DNA of 64,000 bases from G965216905 sp965216905 (GTDB taxonomy: Bacteria > Actinomycetota > Acidimicrobiia > Spongiisociales > ZC4RG35), in contig OZ244213.1 of assembly GCA_965216905.1 (NCBI GenBank), forward strand, positions 1,550,001 through 1,614,000, read 5' to 3'. Shown here in pieces: positions 17,885 to 26,337 of this stretch. The number at the start of each line of letters is the position of its first letter. Within the stretch, counting starts at the first letter, position 1. Below the pieces are notes generated by a model. That model was not told the origin of the DNA and searched no databases. It was given only the letters and a program-made list of their open reading frames with translations. A program made the position numbers and the translations under genes.

Positions 17885-19528
17885 GTGAGCGCACCCACCG
17901 ATCACCGCGTGCTCGCCGGCGGTCGGAAGAGCAACCGTCCCACCTATCGAGTCACGAGGCGCGGCAAGGTCGTATTCACGGCGATCCCCCTCGCATGCCT
18001 CCTGGCAGTCGCCTACTGCTCCGGTGGTTCGGATGTGCTGGAGATCGAAGGCGTGACCGAGGGACAGCTCGTCTCGGCAGCAGACCTCGGCGATCTCCGG
18101 GCCCGGGTCTCCTTCGATGCTCCCGTGGAGCCGGAGAAGGTCTCCGCCGCGGTCGACGGCACTCCGCTCGATGTCGAGATCGGCGACGGAACGGCGGCCG
18201 TCGTCGACCTGTCCGGGCTCGAAGAGGGTGAGCACACGTTGACCATCGAGCAGCGCGGAACGCTTCCCCTCTCCGGCCGATCCGCATCGGTGGGATTCTC
18301 GATCGATGCCACCGCTCCCGGACTCGAGGTGTTGGAGCCCTCCGAACCGGTGCCACCGCTCGACCCGATCACCGTCCGAGTCGCCGTGGACGATGCCGAG
18401 GCGTCGTACGTGGTCGATGGAAACCCCGTCGACCCGAACGACGACGGCGTCATCGAAATCGAGTACACCCGGCCACCGTCGGCCGCCGTGGAAGTGCGGG
18501 CGGTGGACGCCGCCGGCAACGAGACCTCCGTCGCAGTCGATGTGGTCTTGGCGTTGGCCGGTGCTCCCGGCGGGCCGCCCATCAGGGGCGTCCACGCCAC
18601 CGGCTACACCTGGGTGACGCCAGAGTTGAAGGACCCGCTGCTCGCGATGATCGCCGAGGGGCGCATCAACACGGTGCAACTGGACCTCAAGGACGAGAGC
18701 GGGGACATCTGGTACGCCACCGAGGTGCCGTTCGCTTCCGAGATCGGGGCGATCACCGAGCTGTACGACCTCGAGGAGGCGGTCGAGGAGTTGCACGGGC
18801 TGGGAGTCCGCGTGGTCGGCCGCATCGTCAACTTCCGCGACCCGCGGCTGGCCGATTGGGCCGTCGCCAACGGTCGGATGGACATGGTCGTCCAGGACAC
18901 CGACGGCGGGGCACTCGGGAAGTACGGCGGATTCGCCAATCCATACTCGGCCGAAGTGCGTGAGTACAACATCGCCGTCGCCGAGGAGGCGGCGCGGGCG
19001 GGGGTGGACGACATCATGTTCGACTACGTCCGCCGGCCGGACGAGAACATCGACCTGATGGTGTTCCCCCAACAGGACCGTTCGCCCGAGGACGCCATCG
19101 TCGACTTCCTCGCCGAGAGTCGTGAGCGAGTCAACGCGGCGGGAGCGCGGCTCTCCGCCGCTGTCTTCGGGGTGGCGGCCACCCGCCCCGACGAGATCGC
19201 CCAGGACATCCCTCGGATGTCCGAGCACGTCGACTACATCGCACCGATGCTGTATCCCTCCCATTGGGGACCGGGCGAGTACGGGGTCTCCAACCCCAAC
19301 GCCCAGCCGTACGACATCATCTACCGGTCGCTGGTGGACTTCGGTGAGCAGACCCAGGGCACCGGTGCCGGTCTGGTGGCCTGGCTCCAAGACTTCTCAC
19401 TCGGAGTGGACTACGGCGAGTCGGAAGTGCGCGCCCAGATCCAAGCCGCGATCGACGCCGGCGTCCCCGACTTTCTCCTTTGGGACGCCGCCACCACCTA
19501 CACCGTCTCCGCCCTCGACCCCGAGTAA
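17885..19528 (+). CDS. Putative glycoside hydrolase (DUF4015-like), secreted or membrane-anchored
   Basis: About 547 residues from GTG 17885; an upstream TTG at 17834 is possible. An N-terminal signal or anchor segment (VVFTAIPLACLLAVAYCSGG) has a lipobox-like Cys. Residues ~50-230 look like two beta-sandwich modules (VDGTPLDVEIGDG; VDGNPVDPNDDG, AVDAAGNETSVAV). From ~236 a TIM-barrel domain follows: GVHATGYTW, VQLDLKDESG, VVGRIVNFRDP, DDIMFDYVRRP and YIAPMLYPSHW, matching the putative GH family DUF4015. The Asp residues in QLDLKD and MFDYVR are plausible catalytic residues. It is divergent from the MBOAT gene and may trim the surface polysaccharide. Confidence 0.75.
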   Translation: MSAPTDHRVLAGGRKSNRPTYRVTRRGKVVFTAIPLACLLAVAYCSGGSDVLEIEGVTEGQLVSAADLGDLRARVSFDAPVEPEKVSAAVDGTPLDVEIGDGTAAVVDLSGLEEGEHTLTIEQRGTLPLSGRSASVGFSIDATAPGLEVLEPSEPVPPLDPITVRVAVDDAEASYVVDGNPVDPNDDGVIEIEYTRPPSAAVEVRAVDAAGNETSVAVDVVLALAGAPGGPPIRGVHATGYTWVTPELKDPLLAMIAEGRINTVQLDLKDESGDIWYATEVPFASEIGAITELYDLEEAVEELHGLGVRVVGRIVNFRDPRLADWAVANGRMDMVVQDTDGGALGKYGGFANPYSAEVREYNIAVAEEAARAGVDDIMFDYVRRPDENIDLMVFPQQDRSPEDAIVDFLAESRERVNAAGARLSAAVFGVAATRPDEIAQDIPRMSEHVDYIAPMLYPSHWGPGEYGVSNPNAQPYDIIYRSLVDFGEQTQGTGAGLVAWLQDFSLGVDYGESEVRAQIQAAIDAGVPDFLLWDAATTYTVSALDPE

Positions 19529-19645
19529 CCCCCCGAGAACGGCTTTTTATCACCTGAACCGGGGCCAAAACGGCGGTTCTAGGTCGCGAGAATGCGCGAG
19601 GTGGGGCGACCAGTCAGCTTCCGGAGTAGCGGGGAAGGCGGTTGC

Positions 19646-20623
19646 TCAGAACTGGACGGCGGCGCTGGCCCAGTGGAATCCGGCGCCGAAGGCGGTGAGG
19701 ATCACCAGGTCACCGGGCGAGATCCGACCTGCGTTGCGGGCCTCCCACAGGGCCAGGGGCACCGAGGCCGAGCCGGTGTTGCCGTACTCGTTGACGTTGA
19801 TCATGACCCGGTCGGCATCGATACCCAGCCGCTGGCCGACCGCATCGATGATGCGTTTGTTCGCCTGGTGAGGGACGAGCAGCGATACGTCGTCGATTTG
19901 CTTCCCGAGTCGGTCCAGCAGTTCGTTGACCGAGTCCGTCATGTGGTGAACCGCTTCACGGAAGACCGCCCTTCCCTCCATGACCAGCTTGTCGTGCAAG
20001 CCCGCCTCCAACTGCTCCCGGGTGAACGGGTCGGAGGTGCCTCCGGCCGTGGACACCAAGATGCCGGTCTTCGATCCGTCCGTCCCGGCGATGACATCGA
20101 GGATCTGGGGGTTCCCTTCGCCGGGCCCGACCACCACCGCCCCCGCCCCGTCACCGAACAGGACGCAGGTGTTCCGGTCGCGCCACGACAACACCCGCAG
20201 CAGCACCTCCACTCCGACCACCAGGACGCGCTTCGGATCCAACGTGATCCGGGCCCTCGCCACGTCCAGCGCCTGGACGAATCCGGCGCAGCCGCTGCCG
20301 CCGAGGTCGAAAGCCGGGATCGGTCCGGCGCCCAGCCGGTGCTGGAGGTAGGAGGCCGTGTCGGGCGTACGAGCTTGCTGGGTGTCGGTGGCGACGATGA
20401 TCTCGTCGATGTCGTCGGGGCCCAAGCCGGCGTCCTTCATGGCCACGATGGCGGCCTCGGCGGCGAGGTCCACCGTCGCCTGGTCGGGTGCGGCGACCCG
20501 GCGCCGTTCGATGCCGGTCCGTTCCCGGATCCAGTCGTCCGACGTGTCGACGATCTCGGCCCAGTCGTCGTTGGTCATCACCCGCTCCGGCACATATCCG
20601 CCAAATCCGAGGATCTGATACAC
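19646..20623 (-). CDS. fabH: Beta-ketoacyl-ACP synthase III (FabH)
   Basis: 325 residues from GTG 20623 (VYQILGFGGYVPE). The FabH triad is intact: Cys in GGSGCAGF (~111), His in VPHQAN (~249), Asn in EYGNTGS (~278). TDGSKTG and FGDGAGAVV are also typical. FabH condenses an acyl-CoA primer with malonyl-ACP to start type II fatty-acid synthesis. Longer upstream reading in the same frame overlaps the NDH-2 gene and is not conserved-looking. The gene stands alone, apart from other fab genes. Confidence 0.88.
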   Translation of the reverse strand: MYQILGFGGYVPERVMTNDDWAEIVDTSDDWIRERTGIERRRVAAPDQATVDLAAEAAIVAMKDAGLGPDDIDEIIVATDTQQARTPDTASYLQHRLGAGPIPAFDLGGSGCAGFVQALDVARARITLDPKRVLVVGVEVLLRVLSWRDRNTCVLFGDGAGAVVVGPGEGNPQILDVIAGTDGSKTGILVSTAGGTSDPFTREQLEAGLHDKLVMEGRAVFREAVHHMTDSVNELLDRLGKQIDDVSLLVPHQANKRIIDAVGQRLGIDADRVMINVNEYGNTGSASVPLALWEARNAGRISPGDLVILTAFGAGFHWASAAVQF

Positions 20624-20655
20624 GGTCCCGTCCTTGGTCGCCGTCCCCGGAAAGG

Positions 20656-21912
20656 CTACCGGCGTTCGAGGCTCCGCGCCGTTCGCGAGCGAGCGGTGAT
20701 GATGCGCATGCCTCGTCGAAAGGTCAGATAACTCCACGCCCACGAGAGGAAGACGGCAACGCGGTTGCGAAAGCCGATCAGGAAGAAGATGTGGATTCCC
20801 ATCCACGCCGCCCAGGCGAGGTATCCGCCGAAATGCATTGGGCCGATGTCGGCCACCGCCCGCGCCCGACCGATGGTCGCCAGCGAGCCCTTGTCCATGT
20901 ACCGGAACGCCGAGCGATGCCGACCCTCGAGGTCGGCTGCGATCTGAGCGGCGACGTGTTTCCCCTGCTGGATCGCGGCCGGGGCCACGCCGGGGACACC
21001 GTCGAGTGCAGCCAGGTCTCCGGCCACGAAGACATGGGGATCGCCGGGAAGCGAGAGGTCGTCAGCGACCAACACCCGTCCGGCTCGATCGGTTTCGACT
21101 CCCAGGGTGTCACCCAGCGGCGAGGCCTGGACACCGGCTGCCCACAGCACGGTGGCGCTGGGGATTCGGGTACCGTCGTCGAGGTCGACACCGCGGTCGT
21201 CGATTGACGTCACCAGCGACCCCACTCTCACCTCCACGCCGAGGTCCTCGAGTTGTCTCCGAGCCGAGTCGGACAACTCTGTGGGGTAGACGGGAAGGAC
21301 GTAGTCGGCGCCTTCGACCAACACGACTCGGGCGGCGCGGGTGTCGATGTGGTCGAACTCGTCGGCCAGGACGTGCAGCGCGATCTCGATGAGTGCCCCC
21401 GCCAGTTCGACTCCGGTCGGCCCGGCGCCGATGACCACGAATGTCAGGAGCTCGTCGGCTCGATCCGGGTGGCGTTCTGCCTCTTCGAAAGCGCCGAGCA
21501 CCCGCCGGCGGATTTCGAGAGCGTCCTCGATCGTCTTCAGGCCGGGAGCGACCTCAGCCCACTGGTCGTTCCCGAAGTAGGAGTGGGTCGCCCCGGTGGC
21601 AACCACGAGGTAGTCATACGGGACGGGAGGCGCATCGTCGAGACGAACCTCGCAAGCCTCACGATCGACCGTCGTGACCTCGGCGAGGAGGACTGCGGAA
21701 ACGTTGGGTTGACCGCGGAACACCGACCGAATCGGGAAGGCGATGTCGCTTGGGTTGAGCGCGGCGGTCGCCACCTGATAGAGCAGCGGTTGGAAGAGAT
21801 GGAAGTTGCGCCGGTCGATGACGGTGATCTCGATCGGGGCGTCTTCCAATGCCTTGGCGACGTTCAACCCGGCGAACCCGCCCCCGACGATGACGACCCT
21901 GGGCGTGTGCAT
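20656..21912 (-). CDS. ndh: Type II NADH dehydrogenase (NDH-2)
   Basis: 418 residues from ATG 21912. It has two dinucleotide-binding motifs: GGGFAGLNVAKAL near residue 8 for FAD and VIGAGPTGVELAGAL near 159 for NADH. Also typical are NFHLFQPLLYQVA and the AAIQQGKHVA region. The C-terminus carries a hydrophobic membrane-binding stretch (YLAWAAWMGIHIFFLIGF). NDH-2 oxidises NADH and reduces quinone without pumping protons. It lies 32 bp upstream of fabH on the same strand and is divergent from the next gene. Confidence 0.9.
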   Translation of the reverse strand: MHTPRVVIVGGGFAGLNVAKALEDAPIEITVIDRRNFHLFQPLLYQVATAALNPSDIAFPIRSVFRGQPNVSAVLLAEVTTVDREACEVRLDDAPPVPYDYLVVATGATHSYFGNDQWAEVAPGLKTIEDALEIRRRVLGAFEEAERHPDRADELLTFVVIGAGPTGVELAGALIEIALHVLADEFDHIDTRAARVVLVEGADYVLPVYPTELSDSARRQLEDLGVEVRVGSLVTSIDDRGVDLDDGTRIPSATVLWAAGVQASPLGDTLGVETDRAGRVLVADDLSLPGDPHVFVAGDLAALDGVPGVAPAAIQQGKHVAAQIAADLEGRHRSAFRYMDKGSLATIGRARAVADIGPMHFGGYLAWAAWMGIHIFFLIGFRNRVAVFLSWAWSYLTFRRGMRIITARSRTARSLERR

Positions 21913-22041
21913 CCCTCCATCCTGGCACTCGGCCGGATGGAGATCACACCCGGCCGGGGCGGCGCCGGCACTGTCCGCACCCGGCGGTGTGGCGTACACT
22001 GTCGCCGTTGACAAGGTGGTGCACGACCTGTGGAGGTGATG

Positions 22042-22671
22042 GTGTCCGTCGTGGCGTTGAGTCCGGCCGAGAAGGTGGAGGGGCGGGCGTTCTGTTCGCC
22101 GTCGCTGTACGAGCGGGACACGTCCTTGCTGGCCTACCTGCTCGAGGACCTTCGGGCCTTCACCGCATCCGTTCCTTACGACATGGTGGCGGCCGGAGAA
22201 CATCGCAGCCTCGAGTGGACCGTTCACGGCCTCGTCCGGCGCATCGTCGTGTGTGACGCACACCGGATCACCGCTCCCGACCTGGACATGTGTGTGGTGG
22301 GTTTCTTCGGTACTCGTAAACAGGGCATCGATTCCACCGTCCTGGAAGAGGTCAACTCCGAGCTGGTGGGTGAGTTTCGCGAGTATCCCGGCATCCTCTC
22401 CTACAGCTCGATGGAGCTGGCGGACGGCAATTGGGCGAATCTGGTGATCCACGACGAACCCGACGCCCGGGAGTACTGGCGAGCCAGCAAGCGACACGCC
22501 GAGGCGGCATCGGTGCTCGCTCCGCAGCACTACGAGAACGTGCGCATTCACAACGGGCGTCTCCCGGGCGGCGTTCGGGGCGGGAAGTCCATCGTTCTCG
22601 ATCGAACCAAATACTGGGACTATGCCGACGACGTGATCTGGCAGGCCATTCGCGAGCTCGCGCCGGTGTGA
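22042..22671 (+). CDS. Uncharacterised protein, dimeric alpha/beta-barrel-like
   Basis: About 209 residues. GGAGG at 22032-22036 favours GTG 22042 as start; ATG 22039 is also possible. I do not recognise the family. The middle and C-terminal part (CVVGFFGTRK, FREYPGILSYSSMEL, NWANLVIHD, REYWRASKRHAEA, YENVRIHNG) has the alternating pattern of antibiotic-monooxygenase/ferredoxin-like barrels. The last 4 bp (GTGA) overlap the start of the PhnD-like gene, so the two are translationally coupled and probably cooperate. No signal peptide. Confidence 0.6.
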   Translation: MSVVALSPAEKVEGRAFCSPSLYERDTSLLAYLLEDLRAFTASVPYDMVAAGEHRSLEWTVHGLVRRIVVCDAHRITAPDLDMCVVGFFGTRKQGIDSTVLEEVNSELVGEFREYPGILSYSSMELADGNWANLVIHDEPDAREYWRASKRHAEAASVLAPQHYENVRIHNGRLPGGVRGGKSIVLDRTKYWDYADDVIWQAIRELAPV

Positions 22672-23387
22672 CCCTGAGGTTCGAGACCTACCTCGGTTCG
22701 AATGCGGTCCGGATCATGGCTGCCATGGCGGCCGAGCTCAGGACGCGTGGAGTCGAGGTGGCGTTCGACGAGTCGACCGACGACGCGGTGCGGCTCGACC
22801 GGATCTGCGCCGGAGCGTTCGATGTCGCGTGGGTCTGTGGCCTCCTGACCAATGAGCTGATCGCCGGCGGCCTGGACGCCCAAATCGTCGCGGCTCCGGT
22901 GTTCCACGGGTCACGATTGCCCGTCTATCACTCGGTGATCGTGGCCGGAGCGCACGTGGGAGCCACTCGTCTGGGCGAGTTGGGGGGTGGGCGAGTCGCA
23001 CGCAACGAGCTCGGTTCGTGGTCGGGGTGGCATGCGTTCCGACAGCACCTGATCGAACGCGACCTGTCCGATCGGACGTGGGAGCCGATCGACTCCGGTT
23101 CTCATCTCGCTTCCCTCCAATTGGTTCGGGACGGGGCTGCCGATCTCGCCGCGGTCGATTCGACCGTCTGGAGCTCATTGGGATCGGCGGTCGACGGGGT
23201 GCGCGTGATCGACCGGACCCGGGATTGGCCGGCTCCCCCGTTCTCCTTTCGGATGGGCTTGGACGAGGCCGACGTCATCGCCCAGCTGGCCCGGACGGCT
23301 CGTTCGGCCCGGGTGCGTTCGACGGGACTGACCGATGTCGTGGCCATCGATCCCGAGGCCTACGGGCCGCTGCGCCGACTCGGTTGA
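22668..23387 (+). CDS. PhnD-like periplasmic-binding-fold protein without signal peptide
   Basis: 239 residues from GTG 22668, overlapping the previous stop by 4 bp. The pattern matches phosphate/phosphonate-type substrate-binding proteins: LRFETYLGSNAVRIMAAM..., FDVAWVCGLLTNELI, VYHSVIVAGAHVGATRLGEL, SGSHLASLQLVRDGAADLAAVDSTVW. There is no signal peptide or lipobox, and no ABC permease or ATPase is next to it. It is therefore more likely a cytosolic ligand sensor or enzyme than a transport component (inference). Confidence 0.68.
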   Translation: MTLRFETYLGSNAVRIMAAMAAELRTRGVEVAFDESTDDAVRLDRICAGAFDVAWVCGLLTNELIAGGLDAQIVAAPVFHGSRLPVYHSVIVAGAHVGATRLGELGGGRVARNELGSWSGWHAFRQHLIERDLSDRTWEPIDSGSHLASLQLVRDGAADLAAVDSTVWSSLGSAVDGVRVIDRTRDWPAPPFSFRMGLDEADVIAQLARTARSARVRSTGLTDVVAIDPEAYGPLRRLG

Positions 23388-23477
23388 GGCCCTCGATGGA
23401 GGGCAAATGCGCCCAAGATCTGGTGTCGTGCGCAGCAATCGCTCAACACGGTTCCAAGTGCTGCCGATGCCCCTGCC

Positions 23478-24563
23478 ATGGGCACCGCACCAGTTCGCGG
23501 CGTGGTTGTCGGCGGCGGAATCATCGGCTGCCACGTCGCTCTCGCCATGGCCCTTCGGGGTTGGGTGGTGACCCTCTGCGATCGAGACCACGTCCCCGGG
23601 GGCACCTCGATGCGGAGCCTGGGAATGATCCGCATCTCGGGCCGCGCCGATGGGGCGGAGCTTCGGGACGCACTGTACGGGCTACATCGGTGGCGTTCGC
23701 TGGCGCGTCGCATCCCCGAACTCCCGGTGACGCCAACCGGCTCCCTGACGTTGCTCGAGAACCAGGACCAGCCCGATGTGGCCCACGAGTACGTCCACCG
23801 GTTCGGTGACCGGATCCAGCTCGAGGTGATCGACAACCGGCGGATCGGCGAGCTGGCCCCGGAGGTGAAGCTGGCGACGGTCGGCGCGCTGTGGTGCGGC
23901 GACGATACGTGCATCGATCCGGTCGGCACCGTCCCGGTCCTCATGGACTATCTCGAGTTCGCCGAGGGGGTCGAGGTCCGGCGCGGCACGAAGGCTCTCG
24001 CGGTCGAGCCGGCCGGCGGCCACCTGGTGGTGAACACCAGCCGTGGCCGGATTCCGGCCGATCAGGTGTTCGTGTGCATCGGGCACCGGACGGCTCTGAC
24101 GAGCAGTCTGGACGACCGGACCCAGTTGGAACAGGTCGAGTTGTCGTGGGTGGAAGCCGACCTGGGGGTCACTCCTTCGCTTCCGATCACCGACTCGAGT
24201 GCGTTCGATCTCTATCCCGGCTACCGCGCGATCACCGGTGTTCGTGATCCGGATCCGGATCACGAGTGGATCGCCGCCACCCATCCGAATGGTCGAACGA
24301 TGATCGGCATCGCCCGCCGGAGGGAGGGAAGAGAACCGGACACGACGACGAGTGACCTCGTGGACCGCGCAGAGGAGGTCTTCGGCTCGTCTCGACCGGT
24401 GGTGCGAGCGGATTGGTCGGCGCCGATCACCCGGCCCAAAACCGGGCTGTTTCATTCCAGCACCCCGATTCCGGGGGTGACGGTGCTGTCCGCCTTCGGA
24501 CAGATGGGAAACACCCTGGCAGCGGCCATCGCCCTGCAAGTCGTGGACGACGCCGGTCGGTGA
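23478..24563 (+). CDS. FAD-dependent oxidoreductase of the DAO/glycine oxidase family
   Basis: 361 residues. The N-terminal FAD motif (VVVGGGIIGCHVALAMALRGW) is followed by GGTSMRSLGMIRIS. A second FAD-contact region appears at the C-terminus (VLSAFGQMGNTLAAAIALQ). Members oxidise amino acids or related amines to imines, reducing O2 or another acceptor. The substrate is not readable from sequence. It is preceded by a 90-bp gap after the PhnD-like gene and may belong to the same transcript, but no overlap shows coupling. Confidence 0.82.
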   Translation: MGTAPVRGVVVGGGIIGCHVALAMALRGWVVTLCDRDHVPGGTSMRSLGMIRISGRADGAELRDALYGLHRWRSLARRIPELPVTPTGSLTLLENQDQPDVAHEYVHRFGDRIQLEVIDNRRIGELAPEVKLATVGALWCGDDTCIDPVGTVPVLMDYLEFAEGVEVRRGTKALAVEPAGGHLVVNTSRGRIPADQVFVCIGHRTALTSSLDDRTQLEQVELSWVEADLGVTPSLPITDSSAFDLYPGYRAITGVRDPDPDHEWIAATHPNGRTMIGIARRREGREPDTTTSDLVDRAEEVFGSSRPVVRADWSAPITRPKTGLFHSSTPIPGVTVLSAFGQMGNTLAAAIALQVVDDAGR

Positions 24564-24641
24564 CGCCCGGAGCCGTCGCTCCGACGTCGGCTCGATCCGT
24601 AGACACACCGGACGGTCCCGTGCACCGACCCGGTACGCAGC

Positions 24642-25850
24642 TCAGGCCGCCGCCGAAGACGGAGTGAGCTCGTGGACGTCGGGTTCGAGTCTCGCCGGTG
24701 GTTTGTCGGTCGAGTCGACCCAACGGGTGAGGAGTGGTCCGATCACAACGGTTGCCAGCACGTAGCCGGCCGCCAGGGGAGCCAGCTCGGGCTCGAGGGC
24801 TGCGCCGAGCCCGGCGATGACGATCGAGAACTCACCGCGAGCAGCGAGGAGGGTGCCGGCCCGGCGGATGCCGGCCCGACCGATACCGGCCCGCCGGGCG
24901 GTCCAGGAGGCCGTCCCGTACTTGGTCAGCACCGTGATTGCGGCCAGGGCGACTGCCGGGAGCGCGGCCGGCGCCAGCGCGGCGATGTCGATCTGCATCC
25001 CGAAGAACAGGAAGAAGATGGCCGCGAAGAGGTCGCGAAGCGGCATGATGGCGGTGCGCGCCTCGTGGGCGATGACTCCGGTGATGGCAGTGCCGAGCAG
25101 AAACGCGCCGACGGCGGCGGACACGCGTGCGTACTCGGCGATTCCGGCGACCAGCAGCGTCAAACCGAAGACGGTCAGCAGAAGGCCTTCGGTCGTCCGG
25201 GCCGACATTGCCCTGGTGACCACATGGCCGCTCCGAAGGGCGGCCACCAGCACCAACGCCAGGACTCCGATCGCAACACCCACGGCCGCCAGTCCCTCGA
25301 TCAACCCTGCGCCGGCGAGCAGGGTTCCCATCACGGGGAGATACACCGCCATCCCCAGGTCTTCCAGTACGAGAACCGACAGCACCACCGGAGTCTCGCG
25401 GTTGCCCAGCCGGCCGAGGTCGGAAAGCGTCTTTGCCACCACGCCCGAGGACGACACCCAGGTCACGCCGCCGAGCAGGATGGATGCGACCGTGCTCCAG
25501 CCCAGGAGGAGGCCGGCGAGAAAGCCGGGGGTGGCGTTCCCGACGAAGTCCACCAGTCCATCGATCCAGCCTGTTCGGAGTCGATTGGAGAGTTCCACGG
25601 CCGAGTACTCGAGTCCGAGCGCCAGCAGCAGGAGGACCACCCCGATCAGGCTCCCCGTCTCCACGAACTGCTGGTTGGGAGCGATGGGGAGCCAGCCGGC
25701 TCCGATGCCCATACCCGCCAGCAGATAGAGGGGGATCGGGCTGACCGAGAGCCGGGCCGCCGCTCGCGATGCCAGGGCGAGCAGGGTGACGACGGCCCCC
25801 AACTCGATCAGGGTGAGGGCGCCGCTGGGCGAGACGGCGGCGAGGAGCAT
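24642..25850 (-). CDS. CPA2-family cation/proton antiporter, membrane subunit without RCK domain
   Basis: 402 residues from ATG 25850, about 12 helices. The Na+/H+ exchanger family features are seen: GMGIGAGWLPIAP, VVLLLLALGLEYSA, TWVSSSGVVAKTLSDLG and LLAARGEFSIVIAGLGAAL. It lacks its own cytosolic nucleotide-binding domain. It begins 1 bp after the stop of the small RCK_C protein, which suggests that protein is its gating subunit, as in KhtTU-type K+/H+ antiporters. The start at 25889 would overlap the upstream gene and is unlikely. Confidence 0.8.
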   Translation of the reverse strand: MLLAAVSPSGALTLIELGAVVTLLALASRAAARLSVSPIPLYLLAGMGIGAGWLPIAPNQQFVETGSLIGVVLLLLALGLEYSAVELSNRLRTGWIDGLVDFVGNATPGFLAGLLLGWSTVASILLGGVTWVSSSGVVAKTLSDLGRLGNRETPVVLSVLVLEDLGMAVYLPVMGTLLAGAGLIEGLAAVGVAIGVLALVLVAALRSGHVVTRAMSARTTEGLLLTVFGLTLLVAGIAEYARVSAAVGAFLLGTAITGVIAHEARTAIMPLRDLFAAIFFLFFGMQIDIAALAPAALPAVALAAITVLTKYGTASWTARRAGIGRAGIRRAGTLLAARGEFSIVIAGLGAALEPELAPLAAGYVLATVVIGPLLTRWVDSTDKPPARLEPDVHELTPSSAAA

Positions 25851-25851
25851 C

Positions 25852-26331
25852 TCAGTCTGGCCCCGACTCGAGGTGGGCGACCGCTCCATCCATCCGGGCG
25901 GTCGGCCCGACGAGGACCAGCACGTCGGCGAGTCGGGCGCGGTCGACCGCAGACGGTTCGTGAAGCACGCCGGAGCGGATCACGGCGACCACCGCGACGC
26001 CCATCTCCCCGATCGGCGGGATCGCGGCCCCATTGACCCACCATTCATCGCGGACCTCCACCCAGTCGACGGTGGCGTCGCCGATGGTGTGGTGAACTGG
26101 TTGGACCTCGGCGTGCTCGACACCGAGGATCGACGCCAGGGCGATCGCCTCGTCTTCGTCGAGGCGGATGGTCTCGGTGCACCGGTCGGGATCGTCGTCC
26201 GCGTAGAGCAGCAGGTCTCGCCCGCCGCCATGGTGAGCGAGGACGCCGACGGTACGACCGGCCCGGGTGGGCATCTCGTTGCGGATGCCCACTCCGGGGA
26301 GTTCGGTTCGACGGATGGAGCTCGGTGCCAT
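25852..26331 (-). CDS. KhtT/TrkA_C-type regulatory subunit of a cation/proton antiporter
   Basis: 159 residues. The N-terminus (RTELPGVGIRNEMPTRAG) and the C-terminal RCK_C-like domain (DEWWVNGAAIPPIGEMGVAVVAVIR... RLADVLVLVGP) match KhtT-like regulatory proteins, which bind a nucleotide and control a partner antiporter. GTG 26334 is also possible. It is sandwiched between two antiporter genes with gaps of 1 and 6 bp, so all three are one operon. Confidence 0.8.
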   Translation of the reverse strand: MAPSSIRRTELPGVGIRNEMPTRAGRTVGVLAHHGGGRDLLLYADDDPDRCTETIRLDEDEAIALASILGVEHAEVQPVHHTIGDATVDWVEVRDEWWVNGAAIPPIGEMGVAVVAVIRSGVLHEPSAVDRARLADVLVLVGPTARMDGAVAHLESGPD

Positions 26332-26337
26332 CACCGG

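Noticed and set aside
22007..22012. TTGACA as -35 for the gene at 22042
   Set aside because: No -10 box fits at 16-18 bp; the start codon is too close.
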